Shown here piece by piece: positions 1 through 5,936 of a stretch of 5,936 bases of DNA. Source of the DNA: Fidelibacterota bacterium (GTDB lineage Bacteria > Fidelibacterota > UBA2242); assembly GCA_030655795.1 (NCBI GenBank), contig JAUSPJ010000286.1, positions 1-5,936 on the forward strand, given 5' to 3'. A model generated the notes under the pieces. That model saw only the letters and a list, made by a program, of their open reading frames with translations. It did not search any database and was not told the origin of the DNA. Position 1 is the first letter of the stretch, and each line of letters opens with the position of its first letter. Made by a program: the position numbers and the translations under genes.

Positions 1-1046
1 TTGATCTGGAATCCCATCTGCGGATATCCGGCCCCGATATTGACCCCAAACTGCTCCCGGAATTAAACGGATTGCTTAAAGAGGAAAACATTGACATTAT
101 TTATCCCTACACTCTGAAAAAGTCGGTCTTATCTAATTTTGGCGCCGATGCCATTGTCCGCCTGAAAGGGATTGACTCGACGGTTTTCCAGACAAAGATA
201 ATGCAAAAATCCACTATCATTCGCGGTAATAACAATTTTACAGTCCCCACTGCAGATTTACCCGGCATTATGCTTGGTTACCGGCTGGCGGATAAACTGG
301 GTTTGTTTCTGGGTGATACCGTCAATGTTATCAACCCGCTGGACATTAAAAGTTCCTACAGCATCCCGTTTGTCGGGCGTTTCGTGTTAAGCGGGGTATT
401 TCGCCTGGATTTGTTCGATTATGATGAAAACCTGGCATTTGTTGAAATCGGTGAAGCCCAGAAAATCTTCAAAATGCCGGCGCAATATTCCGGCATTGAT
501 ATTCGTTTTAAAAATTATAAAAACATTCCCAAGATAAAAGAACGGCTTTCGAAAAATCTCAAACGGGATACTGTAATTTCAAGCTGGGAGGACCTGCACC
601 GAGATCTGTTCGGCGCTATGAAACTCGAAAAATACGGCAGTTTTCTGGCGCTGAGTTTCATTATCCTCATTGCGATTTTCAACCTGTCCAGTTCGCTGGT
701 CATGCTGGTCATGGAAAAAATCCGGGAAATTGGAATGCTCCAGACATTGGGAATGAATAACAGCCATATTAGAGGGATTTTTCTCCGGCTGGGATTCATC
801 ACCGGCTCGATCGGACTGCTGTTCGGATTATCTCTGGCATTGATTATTTGTCTGTTTCAGCAATATTATAAATTCATCCCGCTGCCTTCCGTCTATTTCA
901 TTCCTTATCTTCCGGTTGAGCTTCATTTAATCGATGTTGCAGCAATTCTGATCGCCGGATTTGTCCTGATATTTTTGGGTACTTTATATCCCAGCCAGCG
1001 GGTTGGAAAACTCGCACCATTGGAGGCAATTCAATATGAAAAATGA
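1..1046 (+). CDS. lolC: LolC/LolE-family lipoprotein-releasing ABC permease (5' partial)
   Basis: Inner-membrane subunit of the Lol exporter, which pulls mature lipoproteins from the inner membrane and passes them to periplasmic LolA. The frame is open from base 3 to the TGA at 1044-1046, giving 347 visible residues. Family members are about 400 residues, so roughly 60 N-terminal residues with the first membrane helix lie outside the window; an internal TTG at 72 is not the real start. The visible part begins in the periplasmic domain, including the family-like stretch LPGIMLGYRLADKLGL. Three C-terminal hydrophobic helices follow at about bases 633-713, 777-857 and 927-989. Between the first two is the cytoplasmic coupling segment MEKIREIGMLQTLGM, which contacts the ATPase, and YKFIPLP plus LYPSQR precede the C-terminus. 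The next gene is lolD, overlapping by 11 bp, which supports the assignment. LolC versus LolE cannot be decided; it may be a single homodimeric permease (often called LolF). Confidence 0.9.
   Translation, partial: DLESHLRISGPDIDPKLLPELNGLLKEENIDIIYPYTLKKSVLSNFGADAIVRLKGIDSTVFQTKIMQKSTIIRGNNNFTVPTADLPGIMLGYRLADKLGLFLGDTVNVINPLDIKSSYSIPFVGRFVLSGVFRLDLFDYDENLAFVEIGEAQKIFKMPAQYSGIDIRFKNYKNIPKIKERLSKNLKRDTVISSWEDLHRDLFGAMKLEKYGSFLALSFIILIAIFNLSSSLVMLVMEKIREIGMLQTLGMNNSHIRGIFLRLGFITGSIGLLFGLSLALIICLFQQYYKFIPLPSVYFIPYLPVELHLIDVAAILIAGFVLIFLGTLYPSQRVGKLAPLEAIQYEK
1022..1026 (+). promoter_or_regulatory. Shine-Dalgarno site fixing the lolD start
   Basis: GGAGG lies 9 nt before the ATG at 1036, inside the last codons of the permease gene. 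It selects this ATG over the in-frame TTG at 1003, which would add 11 residues translated from permease coding sequence with no homology to LolD. Ribosomes finishing the permease stop 8 nt beyond the lolD start, consistent with translational coupling. Confidence 0.8.
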
Positions 1047-1725
1047 TAATGCACCGATATTAATCGTCAACAATCTGTCGAAATCCTACCGGACTGATGG
1101 AGTTGAAGTTCCTGTATTTCAGGACATCTCATTTTCAGTCAATGCCGGTGAAGTCATCGCAATCATGGGGCCATCGGGAATTGGTAAATCCACCCTGTTG
1201 AATCTCGTTGGAACCCTCGATTATCCGGATAGCGGTGAAATCAGCTATCAGGGAATCAATCCGTTTAGTTTAGCGGATCGTGAAATCGCCCGGTTCAGGA
1301 ATAAAACCGTTGGATTTGTTTTTCAGTTTCACCACCTGCTTCCGGAGTTTACTGCGCTTGAAAATGTCATGATTCCCTCAATTATTTACCAGTATAATCC
1401 GAATACCGCCAAGGAAAGCGCTAAAGAGATTCTTGATCAGGTCGGCCTGGGCCACCGCATTCATCACCGCCCCTCTGCCCTTTCCGGCGGCGAGCGCCAG
1501 CGGGTCGCGGTTGCAAGGGCATTGATCAATAAACCCCTGGTAGTACTTGCCGACGAACCATCCGGCAACCTGGACTCGTATAACAGCGATTTATTAATTG
1601 AACTGATCCTTAAACTGAATGAGCAGGACCGGCGGACTTTTATCATTGCAACCCATAACTCATCAATTGCTTCTAAATCTCACAGAGTGTTGCTTCTGGA
1701 TAACGGTGGCGCCTGTTTTAAATAA
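1036..1725 (+). CDS. lolD: LolD, ATPase of the lipoprotein-releasing ABC transporter
   Basis: Cytoplasmic ATP-binding subunit that powers lipoprotein release by the Lol permease; 229 residues, normal for LolD. All ABC ATPase elements are intact: Walker A GPSGIGKST (45-53), Q-loop Gln97, signature LSGGERQ (149-155), Walker B LVVLADEP (168-175) with catalytic Glu174, D-loop SGNLD (176-180) and switch His207. The stretch FQFHHLLPEFTALENV after the Q-loop is the hallmark of LolD and separates it from the related MacB and FtsE ATPases, although FtsE/MacB relatives share the overall fold. The ATG at 1036 is chosen because of the GGAGG 9 nt upstream. The gene overlaps the permease stop by 11 bp, so the two are almost certainly co-transcribed and translated in fixed ratio. 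No terminator is evident after the TAA at 1723-1725, so some read-through into clpC is possible. Confidence 0.95.
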   Translation: MKNDNAPILIVNNLSKSYRTDGVEVPVFQDISFSVNAGEVIAIMGPSGIGKSTLLNLVGTLDYPDSGEISYQGINPFSLADREIARFRNKTVGFVFQFHHLLPEFTALENVMIPSIIYQYNPNTAKESAKEILDQVGLGHRIHHRPSALSGGERQRVAVARALINKPLVVLADEPSGNLDSYNSDLLIELILKLNEQDRRTFIIATHNSSIASKSHRVLLLDNGGACFK

Positions 1726-1734
1726 AAAGATTAA

Positions 1735-1763
1735 TTGACTTGGGTCATTCCATGTTTTATATT
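1735..1763 (+). promoter_or_regulatory. Predicted sigma70-type promoter of clpC
   Basis: TTGACT (1735-1740), a 17-nt spacer and TATATT (1758-1763) each match the -35 and -10 consensus at 5 of 6 positions with ideal spacing. Transcription would start near 1770, leaving a leader of only about 16 nt before the clpC ATG. A short dyad, TGAC-TTGG-GTCA (1736-1747), overlaps the -35 box and might bind a regulator, but 4-bp arms are weak evidence. The site is not a recognisable CIRCE, CtsR or sigma32 element. It implies that clpC can be expressed independently of the lol genes. Confidence 0.6.
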
Positions 1764-1785
1764 GTGAAAGATAAGCATAAGAACA

Positions 1786-4245
1786 ATGAAAGAACAATTT
1801 TCAAAACTGATTCAATACACGATTAAAGAAGCGCGAAGCCAGGCCACCCGGCTGGGCCATAATCACGTGGATTCCGAACACCTTCTTTTGGCAATTCTTA
1901 ACCGGACGGACAACCGGCTAACGGATATCCTTACAAATTTTGAAATCGATATCGATGAACTGATAAAAAATATTGAAGATGCTGTCCCGGGAGGCGATGA
2001 GATCATTCAGCTGGGTCGCCTGCCATTGACAAGACGCGCCGAGCAGATACTGCGAAACACGTTTCACGAAGCCCAGCACATGGGCGCCGGCGAAGTGGAT
2101 GAAATCCATATCTTTCTGGCCATCCTGAAACAGCAGGACGGAATTGCGTACAAAGTGCTCAACGCGTTTGGCATTGAATATCATAGTTTTAAAAATGATA
2201 TCGACGAACCCGATTTTACCGAACACATGCAGCAGAATTTGTCAAAAAAGGCCAAAATCAGTAAAACGCCGGCGCTGGATCATTTTTCCAGAGATATAAC
2301 TGAAAAAGCCAAAAATAATCAACTCGATCCGGTTATCGGACGTGACAATGAGATAGAACGGGTTGCACAGATTTTATCCCGCCGCAAGAAAAACAATCCT
2401 GTGCTTATTGGAGAACCCGGCGTCGGTAAAACAGCAATTGCAGAAGGTCTGGCAATTCGAATCATCGAAAAAAAAGTTCCCCGATTGCTCTACAACAAGC
2501 GGATCATCGATCTGGATCTGGCCGCTATCGTCGCCGGCACCAAATACCGGGGACAGTTCGAGGAACGCATGAAAACCATCATGCAGGAACTTGAAAGCGC
2601 CGATGATATAATTCTTTTTATCGATGAACTTCACACAATCGTCGGAGCCGGCAGCGCATCCGGTTCTCTCGATGCCTCCAATATGTTTAAACCGGCCCTG
2701 GCGCGGGGCGATCTTCAGTGCATTGGGGCAACCACATTGGACGAATACCGCAAGGTAATTGAAAAAGACGGAGCCCTGGAACGTCGCTTTCAAAAAATAA
2801 TTGTCAATCCACCCATGAAAGATGAAACTCTCGCAATTCTGAAAGGCCTTCAGGAACGATATGAGGATCATCACCGTGTTAAGTACACCAATCAGGCGCT
2901 GATTGCCGCCGTGGAACTAAGCGATCGTTATATCACCGATAAATTCTTGCCCGATAAAGCCATTGATGTAGTCGATGAAGCCGGTTCACGAGTTCACCTG
3001 CGAAATATCAATATCCCTAAATCGATTGTTGAACTTGAGGAAAAAGCCGAGCAGACCAAACTCCGGAAAGAGAGTACAGTTCGTGAGCAAATGTTCGAAA
3101 AAGCCGCTGAATTGCGTGATATAGAGCGTAAAATCCGCCAGAAGATCAAGTTCGCCTATGAAAAATGGGAAAAGAAAACCGCCACTGAGCTTATCCCGGT
3201 AACTGAAGACGATGTGGCCGATGTGGTTGCGATGATGACAGGCATTCCGGTCAATCGGGTGGCCGAATCGGAAAATAAAAAACTGCTGAATATGGAAACC
3301 GAACTAAAAAAGCACATTGTCGGACAGAACGAGGTTATACGCCTCATTTCCAGTGCGATCCGCCGGTCAAGAGCCGGTATGAAAGATCCCAAGCGGCCGA
3401 TTGGCAGTTTTCTATTTATGGGTCCTACGGGCGTCGGGAAAACCGAAATGGCTAAAGTTATCGCTCAATTTCTTTTTGAAGGTAAAAACGCCCTCATCAA
3501 AATCGATATGTCCGAATACATGGAAAAATTTTCCGTGTCGCGGCTGATTGGCGCGCCTCCCGGTTATATAGGATACGAAGAGGGTGGTGAGTTGACGGAA
3601 CGGGTTCGGCGGCATCCCTATTCTGTTGTTCTATTTGATGAAATTGAAAAAGCGCATGCTGACGTTTTTAATATTCTTTTGAAAATATTTGATGATGGTG
3701 TCTTAACGGACAGTTTGGGACGGAAAATCAATTTCAAGAATACGATCATCATCATGACTTCCAATGTCGGCAGTCGCAATATTCAACACAATGCTTTTGG
3801 ATTTTCCAAAGATACCGAAAAGAGCGATTACAAGGCTATGCAGAAAAAGATGATTGAAGAAGCCCGGAAACTCTTTAATCCGGAATTCATGAACAGGATA
3901 GATGATCCCGTTGTCTTTCATTCGCTTACAAAGGAAAACATTCTTGATATCATTGATCTCCAGCTCAAAGAGGTCCAACAAAATCTGTCAAATACAAAAA
4001 CCGGATTACGAATAAGCCGAGGCGTCAAAGAATTTATTCTCGAAAAAGGATTCAAACCGGAATCCGGCGCCCGTCCTTTGCGTCGTTCTATCCAGACACT
4101 TATCGAAGATCCAATCGCTGAAAAATTTCTCGACGGGACCTTATCAAAAGGAAAAGTGATCACTATTCGGGTTCGAAGAGAACAATTATATTTTTCTCAT
4201 CCACAGACCCAAAAGAATAAACAATCTGTTGAATTGAACAGTTAA
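1786..4245 (+). CDS. clpC: ClpC, Hsp100 AAA+ unfoldase of the Clp protease
   Basis: Cytoplasmic ATP-driven unfoldase that threads proteins into ClpP; 819 residues, typical for ClpC. Order: two Clp N-domain repeats (about 5-60 and 80-136; GHNHVDSEHLLLAIL in the first); AAA module D1 with Walker A GEPGVGKT (209-216), Walker B ILFIDE (276-281), pore loop around Tyr254 and arginine fingers Arg333/334; a short middle domain with the UVR-type motif EQMFEKAAELRD (434-445); module D2 with Walker A GPTGVGKT (546-553), Walker B VVLFDE (614-619), pore-loop Tyr594, arginine finger Arg704 and sensor-2 GARPLRR (761-767). The short UVR-bearing middle domain excludes the disaggregase ClpB, and FGF at 671-673 sits where the ClpP-docking tripeptide (VGF in Bacillus ClpC) is expected. 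The ATG at 1786 has no clear Shine-Dalgarno, but an in-frame TGA at 1765 blocks any earlier start and the N-terminus aligns with the family. No clpP, ctsR or mcsAB is nearby. Confidence 0.96.
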   Translation: MKEQFSKLIQYTIKEARSQATRLGHNHVDSEHLLLAILNRTDNRLTDILTNFEIDIDELIKNIEDAVPGGDEIIQLGRLPLTRRAEQILRNTFHEAQHMGAGEVDEIHIFLAILKQQDGIAYKVLNAFGIEYHSFKNDIDEPDFTEHMQQNLSKKAKISKTPALDHFSRDITEKAKNNQLDPVIGRDNEIERVAQILSRRKKNNPVLIGEPGVGKTAIAEGLAIRIIEKKVPRLLYNKRIIDLDLAAIVAGTKYRGQFEERMKTIMQELESADDIILFIDELHTIVGAGSASGSLDASNMFKPALARGDLQCIGATTLDEYRKVIEKDGALERRFQKIIVNPPMKDETLAILKGLQERYEDHHRVKYTNQALIAAVELSDRYITDKFLPDKAIDVVDEAGSRVHLRNINIPKSIVELEEKAEQTKLRKESTVREQMFEKAAELRDIERKIRQKIKFAYEKWEKKTATELIPVTEDDVADVVAMMTGIPVNRVAESENKKLLNMETELKKHIVGQNEVIRLISSAIRRSRAGMKDPKRPIGSFLFMGPTGVGKTEMAKVIAQFLFEGKNALIKIDMSEYMEKFSVSRLIGAPPGYIGYEEGGELTERVRRHPYSVVLFDEIEKAHADVFNILLKIFDDGVLTDSLGRKINFKNTIIIMTSNVGSRNIQHNAFGFSKDTEKSDYKAMQKKMIEEARKLFNPEFMNRIDDPVVFHSLTKENILDIIDLQLKEVQQNLSNTKTGLRISRGVKEFILEKGFKPESGARPLRRSIQTLIEDPIAEKFLDGTLSKGKVITIRVRREQLYFSHPQTQKNKQSVELNS

Positions 4246-4267
4246 TCAGCAGATTCCGACATTTTTT
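4223..4267 (+). terminator. Possible weak intrinsic terminator overlapping the clpC stop codon
   Basis: AATCTGTTGA (4223-4232) pairs with TCAGCAGATT (4246-4255) over 10 bp with one G-U pair and a 13-nt loop that contains the clpC TAA. Six T residues follow at 4262-4267. The stem is AT-rich and the T-run starts 6 nt after it, so termination is probably inefficient. An alternative smaller hairpin, CTGTT-GAATTG-AACAG (4226-4241), competes with it. Confidence 0.35.
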
Positions 4268-4276
4268 CCGATTTGT

Positions 4277-4306
4277 TTGACTAACCTTTTTATATCCTTT
4301 TACAAT
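4277..4306 (+). promoter_or_regulatory. Predicted sigma70-type promoter of dnaK
   Basis: TTGACT (4277-4282), an 18-nt spacer and TACAAT (4301-4306) match the -35 and -10 consensus at 5 of 6 positions each. Transcription would start near 4312-4314, giving a leader of about 93 nt. It has the same -35 sequence as the predicted clpC promoter. A perfect TTGACA at 4363-4368 lacks a matching -10, so this upstream pair is the better candidate. No sigma32-type (CTTGAA/CCCCAT) box was seen. Confidence 0.5.
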
Positions 4307-4311
4307 CGGTC

Positions 4312-4340
4312 GTTATGTCTTAGTGAATTCTTGGCATAAC
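4312..4340 (+). repeat. 8-bp inverted repeat in the dnaK leader
   Basis: GTTATGTC (4312-4319) and GGCATAAC (4333-4340) form an 8-bp stem with one G-U pair and a 13-nt loop. It begins at the predicted dnaK transcription start, where a repressor operator or a 5'-terminal RNA hairpin would be expected. It is not CIRCE, whose arms are TTAGCACTC/GAGTGCTAA with a 9-nt spacer. Its function is unknown. Confidence 0.45.
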
Positions 4341-4392
4341 ATTTGTCACTTTCTGGTTGTCTTTGACAATTATACTTTGATAAATGATTTTA

Positions 4393-4398
4393 AAGGAG
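4393..4398 (+). promoter_or_regulatory. Shine-Dalgarno site of dnaK
   Basis: AAGGAG sits 7 nt before the ATG at 4406, a strong site with good spacing. It fixes the dnaK start and contrasts with the lack of any clear Shine-Dalgarno before clpC. Confidence 0.85.
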
Positions 4399-4405
4399 AT
4401 ATAAA

Positions 4406-5936
4406 ATGGGAAAAATTATCGGTATTGATTTGGGTACAACCAACTCATGTGTAGCCGTTATGGATGCCGGAAAACCACGCGTTCTGGAAAATTCCGAAGG
4501 ACGGTCAGTTACTCCGTCGGTAGTGGTTTTCAAAAAAGATGGCGAGCGCGTTGTCGGTGATACAGCCAAACGGCAGATCGTCACCAACTATGATCGTGCG
4601 GTTTACTCAATCAAACGCTTTATGGGAAGACTGTTTAAAGAAGTTGGCAATGAAAGTAAAGAGGTGCCATTCAAAGTGATTGAAGGCCCCAACAGTGATG
4701 TTCGAGTACGGATCGCTGATCGCGATTACTCGCCTCCGGAAATCGGCGCTATGGTGCTCCAGAAAATGAAACAGACCGCCGAGGAAAAACTCGGTGAAAA
4801 AATTACCGAAGCCGTTATTACCGTACCTGCCTATTTTAATGATGCCCAACGTCAGGCCACGAAAGACGCCGGCAGAATCGCCGGTCTTGAAGTAAAACGA
4901 ATTATCAATGAGCCGACTGCCGCCGCATTGGCCTATGGCCTGGATAAGAAAAAGGACGAAAAGATCGCCGTTTACGATCTGGGTGGCGGTACTTTTGATA
5001 TCTCGATTCTGGAAATCGGCGACGGCGTCTTTGAAGTCAAGTCCACAAGTGGCGATGGCCATCTTGGTGGTGATGATTTCGACCAGAGAGTTATTGATTG
5101 GATGGTCGATGATTTTAAGAAAAAAGAAGGCGTCGATCTGAAAAAAGATCCCATGGCTATGCAGCGTCTGAAAGAAGCCGCCGAAAAAGCCAAAATGGAG
5201 CTCTCTTCCAATACAGAAACAGAAATTAACCTCCCATATATCACCGCTGGCGCCGCGGGCCCAATTCATTTATTAGAGAAACTGACCCGCTCAAAATTTG
5301 AGTCACTGGTTGAAGATTTAATCGAAAGAACCCGCAAACCCTGCTTGCAGGCAATTAAAGATGCCAAACTATCAGCAAGTGAAATTAATGAGGTCATCCT
5401 GGTGGGTGGTTCTACCCGCATTCCGAAGGTGCAGGCGCTGGTCAAAGATATTTTTGGCAGAGAACCCAATAAAAGTGTCAATCCCGATGAAGTTGTGGCT
5501 ATTGGCGCAGCCATCCAGGGCGGTGTCCTCGGTGGTGAAGTCCATGATATCCTGCTGCTCGATGTAACTCCGCTGTCTCTCGGTATAGAAACCCTGGGCG
5601 GTGTTGCCACTAAATTGATTGAACGGAATACCACTATTCCAACCAAGAAAAGTGAAATTTTCTCAACCGCGGCTGACAGTCAGACAACCGTGGAAATCCA
5701 TGTTCTTCAGGGAGAACGCGCAATGGCTGCCGACAATAAAAGCATTGGAAAATTTCACCTGGACGGGATTCCACCGGCACCGCGTGGTGTTCCGCAAATC
5801 GAAGTTACTTTCGATATTGATGCAAACGGTATTCTTAACGTCTCGGCAAAAGACAAGGCTACCAGTAAAGAGCAGAGTGTTCGTATTCAGACTTCCAGCG
5901 GACTGTCCGATTCAGAAAAAGAGCGCATGGTTAACG
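4406..5936 (+). CDS. dnaK: DnaK, Hsp70 molecular chaperone (3' partial)
   Basis: Cytoplasmic ATP-dependent chaperone that binds exposed hydrophobic peptides and refolds proteins with DnaJ and GrpE. 510 codons are visible; usual length is about 610-640, so most of the C-terminal helical lid lies beyond the window. The nucleotide-binding domain (about 1-380) has phosphate loop GIDLGTTNSC (6-15), catalytic Lys70, INEPTAAALAYG with Glu169, DLGGGTFD (191-198) with Thr196, and the adenosine motif LVGGSTRIPKVQ (332-343). The interdomain linker ILLLDVTPLSL (382-392) keeps the allosteric Asp386 (Asp393 in E. coli). The substrate-binding domain follows, with arch and pocket residues Leu397, Ala422 and Val429 at the E. 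coli 404, 429 and 436 positions; SDSEKERMV begins the lid. The segment GRLFKEVGNESKEVPFKVIE (74-93) is the diderm-type insertion. Start chosen by AAGGAG 7 nt upstream. No grpE, hrcA or dnaJ precedes it, unlike the common hrcA-grpE-dnaK order. Confidence 0.98.
   Translation, partial: MGKIIGIDLGTTNSCVAVMDAGKPRVLENSEGRSVTPSVVVFKKDGERVVGDTAKRQIVTNYDRAVYSIKRFMGRLFKEVGNESKEVPFKVIEGPNSDVRVRIADRDYSPPEIGAMVLQKMKQTAEEKLGEKITEAVITVPAYFNDAQRQATKDAGRIAGLEVKRIINEPTAAALAYGLDKKKDEKIAVYDLGGGTFDISILEIGDGVFEVKSTSGDGHLGGDDFDQRVIDWMVDDFKKKEGVDLKKDPMAMQRLKEAAEKAKMELSSNTETEINLPYITAGAAGPIHLLEKLTRSKFESLVEDLIERTRKPCLQAIKDAKLSASEINEVILVGGSTRIPKVQALVKDIFGREPNKSVNPDEVVAIGAAIQGGVLGGEVHDILLLDVTPLSLGIETLGGVATKLIERNTTIPTKKSEIFSTAADSQTTVEIHVLQGERAMAADNKSIGKFHLDGIPPAPRGVPQIEVTFDIDANGILNVSAKDKATSKEQSVRIQTSSGLSDSEKERMVN

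Larger units (their letters stand above)
4288..4406 (+). promoter_or_regulatory. Candidate structured dnaK leader that masks the ribosome binding site
   Basis: Bases 4288-4300 are complementary to 4392-4406: eight pairs (4288-4295 with 4399-4406), a 2-nt bulge (4397-4398), then five pairs (4296-4300 with 4392-4396). The paired region covers most of the Shine-Dalgarno and the A of the start codon. A competing local hairpin, CUUUGA (4375-4380) with UUAAAG (4390-4395) including one G-U pair, also touches the Shine-Dalgarno. The long stem forms only in transcripts starting before 4288, such as clpC read-through. Both arms are AT-rich, so chance pairing is possible. Confidence 0.3.

Noticed and set aside
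1003..1035. Upstream TTG start that would extend LolD by 11 residues
   Set aside because: There is no Shine-Dalgarno before it, the added residues do not resemble LolD, and the ATG at 1036 has GGAGG 9 nt upstream.
1735..1749. Possible CtsR operator upstream of clpC
   Set aside because: CtsR binds a direct repeat of GGTCAAA-like heptads; here TTGAC and GGTCA are in inverted orientation with mismatches, and no ctsR is present in the window.
2374..2874. A 166-codon open frame on the - strand inside clpC
   Set aside because: It lies opposite the D1 AAA module of clpC, has no recognisable domain, and the clpC frame is strongly conserved throughout.
1786..4245. Calling the Hsp100 gene clpB or clpA
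   Set aside because: The middle domain is short with a UVR-like motif, not the long ClpB coiled coil, and ClpA lacks such a middle domain. The overall arrangement and the FGF loop fit ClpC.
4331..4346. Possible sigma54 promoter (TTGGCAT...TTTGT)
   Set aside because: The -24 GG is present, but the -12 element reads GT rather than the needed GC, and nothing else supports sigma54 control of dnaK.
4343..4376. TTGTCA (4343-4348) with GACAAT (4365-4370) or TATACT (4371-4376) as an alternative dnaK promoter
   Set aside because: The first pairing has a poor -10 at 16 nt; the second has a good -10 but a 22-nt spacer. The 4277-4306 pair is clearly better.
4363..4391. Perfect TTGACA -35 box close to dnaK
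   Set aside because: At 16-18 nt spacing there is no acceptable -10 (the 17-nt position reads GATTTT), and transcription would start at or inside the Shine-Dalgarno.
4607..5269. A 220-codon open frame on the - strand opposite dnaK
   Set aside because: It is the antisense shadow of the conserved dnaK frame. Long antisense frames opposite Hsp70 genes are a known artefact once annotated as NAD-specific glutamate dehydrogenase, and this translation (for example QIVNGDLFVLFLIQAIGQ) looks like that spurious family. dnaK fully explains the stretch.

Overview
This window holds ordinary, well-conserved cell-envelope and protein-quality-control genes, all on the + strand: the 3' end of a LolC/LolE-type lipoprotein-release permease, a complete lolD ATPase gene, a complete clpC unfoldase gene, and the first ~510 codons of dnaK. 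No RNA gene, mobile element, CRISPR array or phage-like segment is visible. The only non-coding stretches are a 60-bp gap before clpC and a 160-bp gap before dnaK.

The organism is a diderm (Gram-negative) bacterium. A Lol lipoprotein exporter implies an outer membrane, and the DnaK nucleotide-binding domain carries the extra segment around residues 75-100 that is typical of diderm DnaKs and missing from Bacillus-type DnaK. A ClpC (rather than ClpA) in a diderm, together with the DnaK sequence style (for example ATKLIERNTTIPTKKSEIFS), loosely suggests the Fibrobacteres-Chlorobi-Bacteroidetes or Calditrichota-like part of the tree. This placement is an impression from memory, not a computed result.

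Layout: bases 1-1046 are the permease (5' end outside the window); 1036-1725 are lolD, overlapping the permease by 11 bp and so translationally coupled to it; 1735-1763 are a good sigma70-like promoter for clpC; 1786-4245 are clpC; 4223-4267 are a possible weak terminator overlapping the clpC stop codon; 4246-4405 are the dnaK upstream region; and 4406 onward is dnaK.

How the genes work together: the permease and LolD form an inner-membrane ABC machine that extracts mature lipoproteins and hands them to LolA. ClpC is a Hsp100 unfoldase that should feed a ClpP peptidase encoded elsewhere. DnaK is the Hsp70 foldase working with DnaJ and GrpE, neither of which is in the window. clpC and dnaK form a small proteostasis pair, but each seems to have its own promoter and no CIRCE, CtsR or sigma32 site is evident.

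The most interesting signal is in the dnaK leader. A stretch at 4288-4300 is complementary, over 13 base pairs with one 2-nt bulge, to the Shine-Dalgarno region and the first base of the dnaK start codon (4392-4406). Between these arms lies an independent 8-bp inverted repeat (4312-4340). This could be a translational switch or RNA thermometer on longer transcripts, but the best promoter candidate would start transcription downstream of the 5' arm. The idea is therefore a hypothesis, not an established element.
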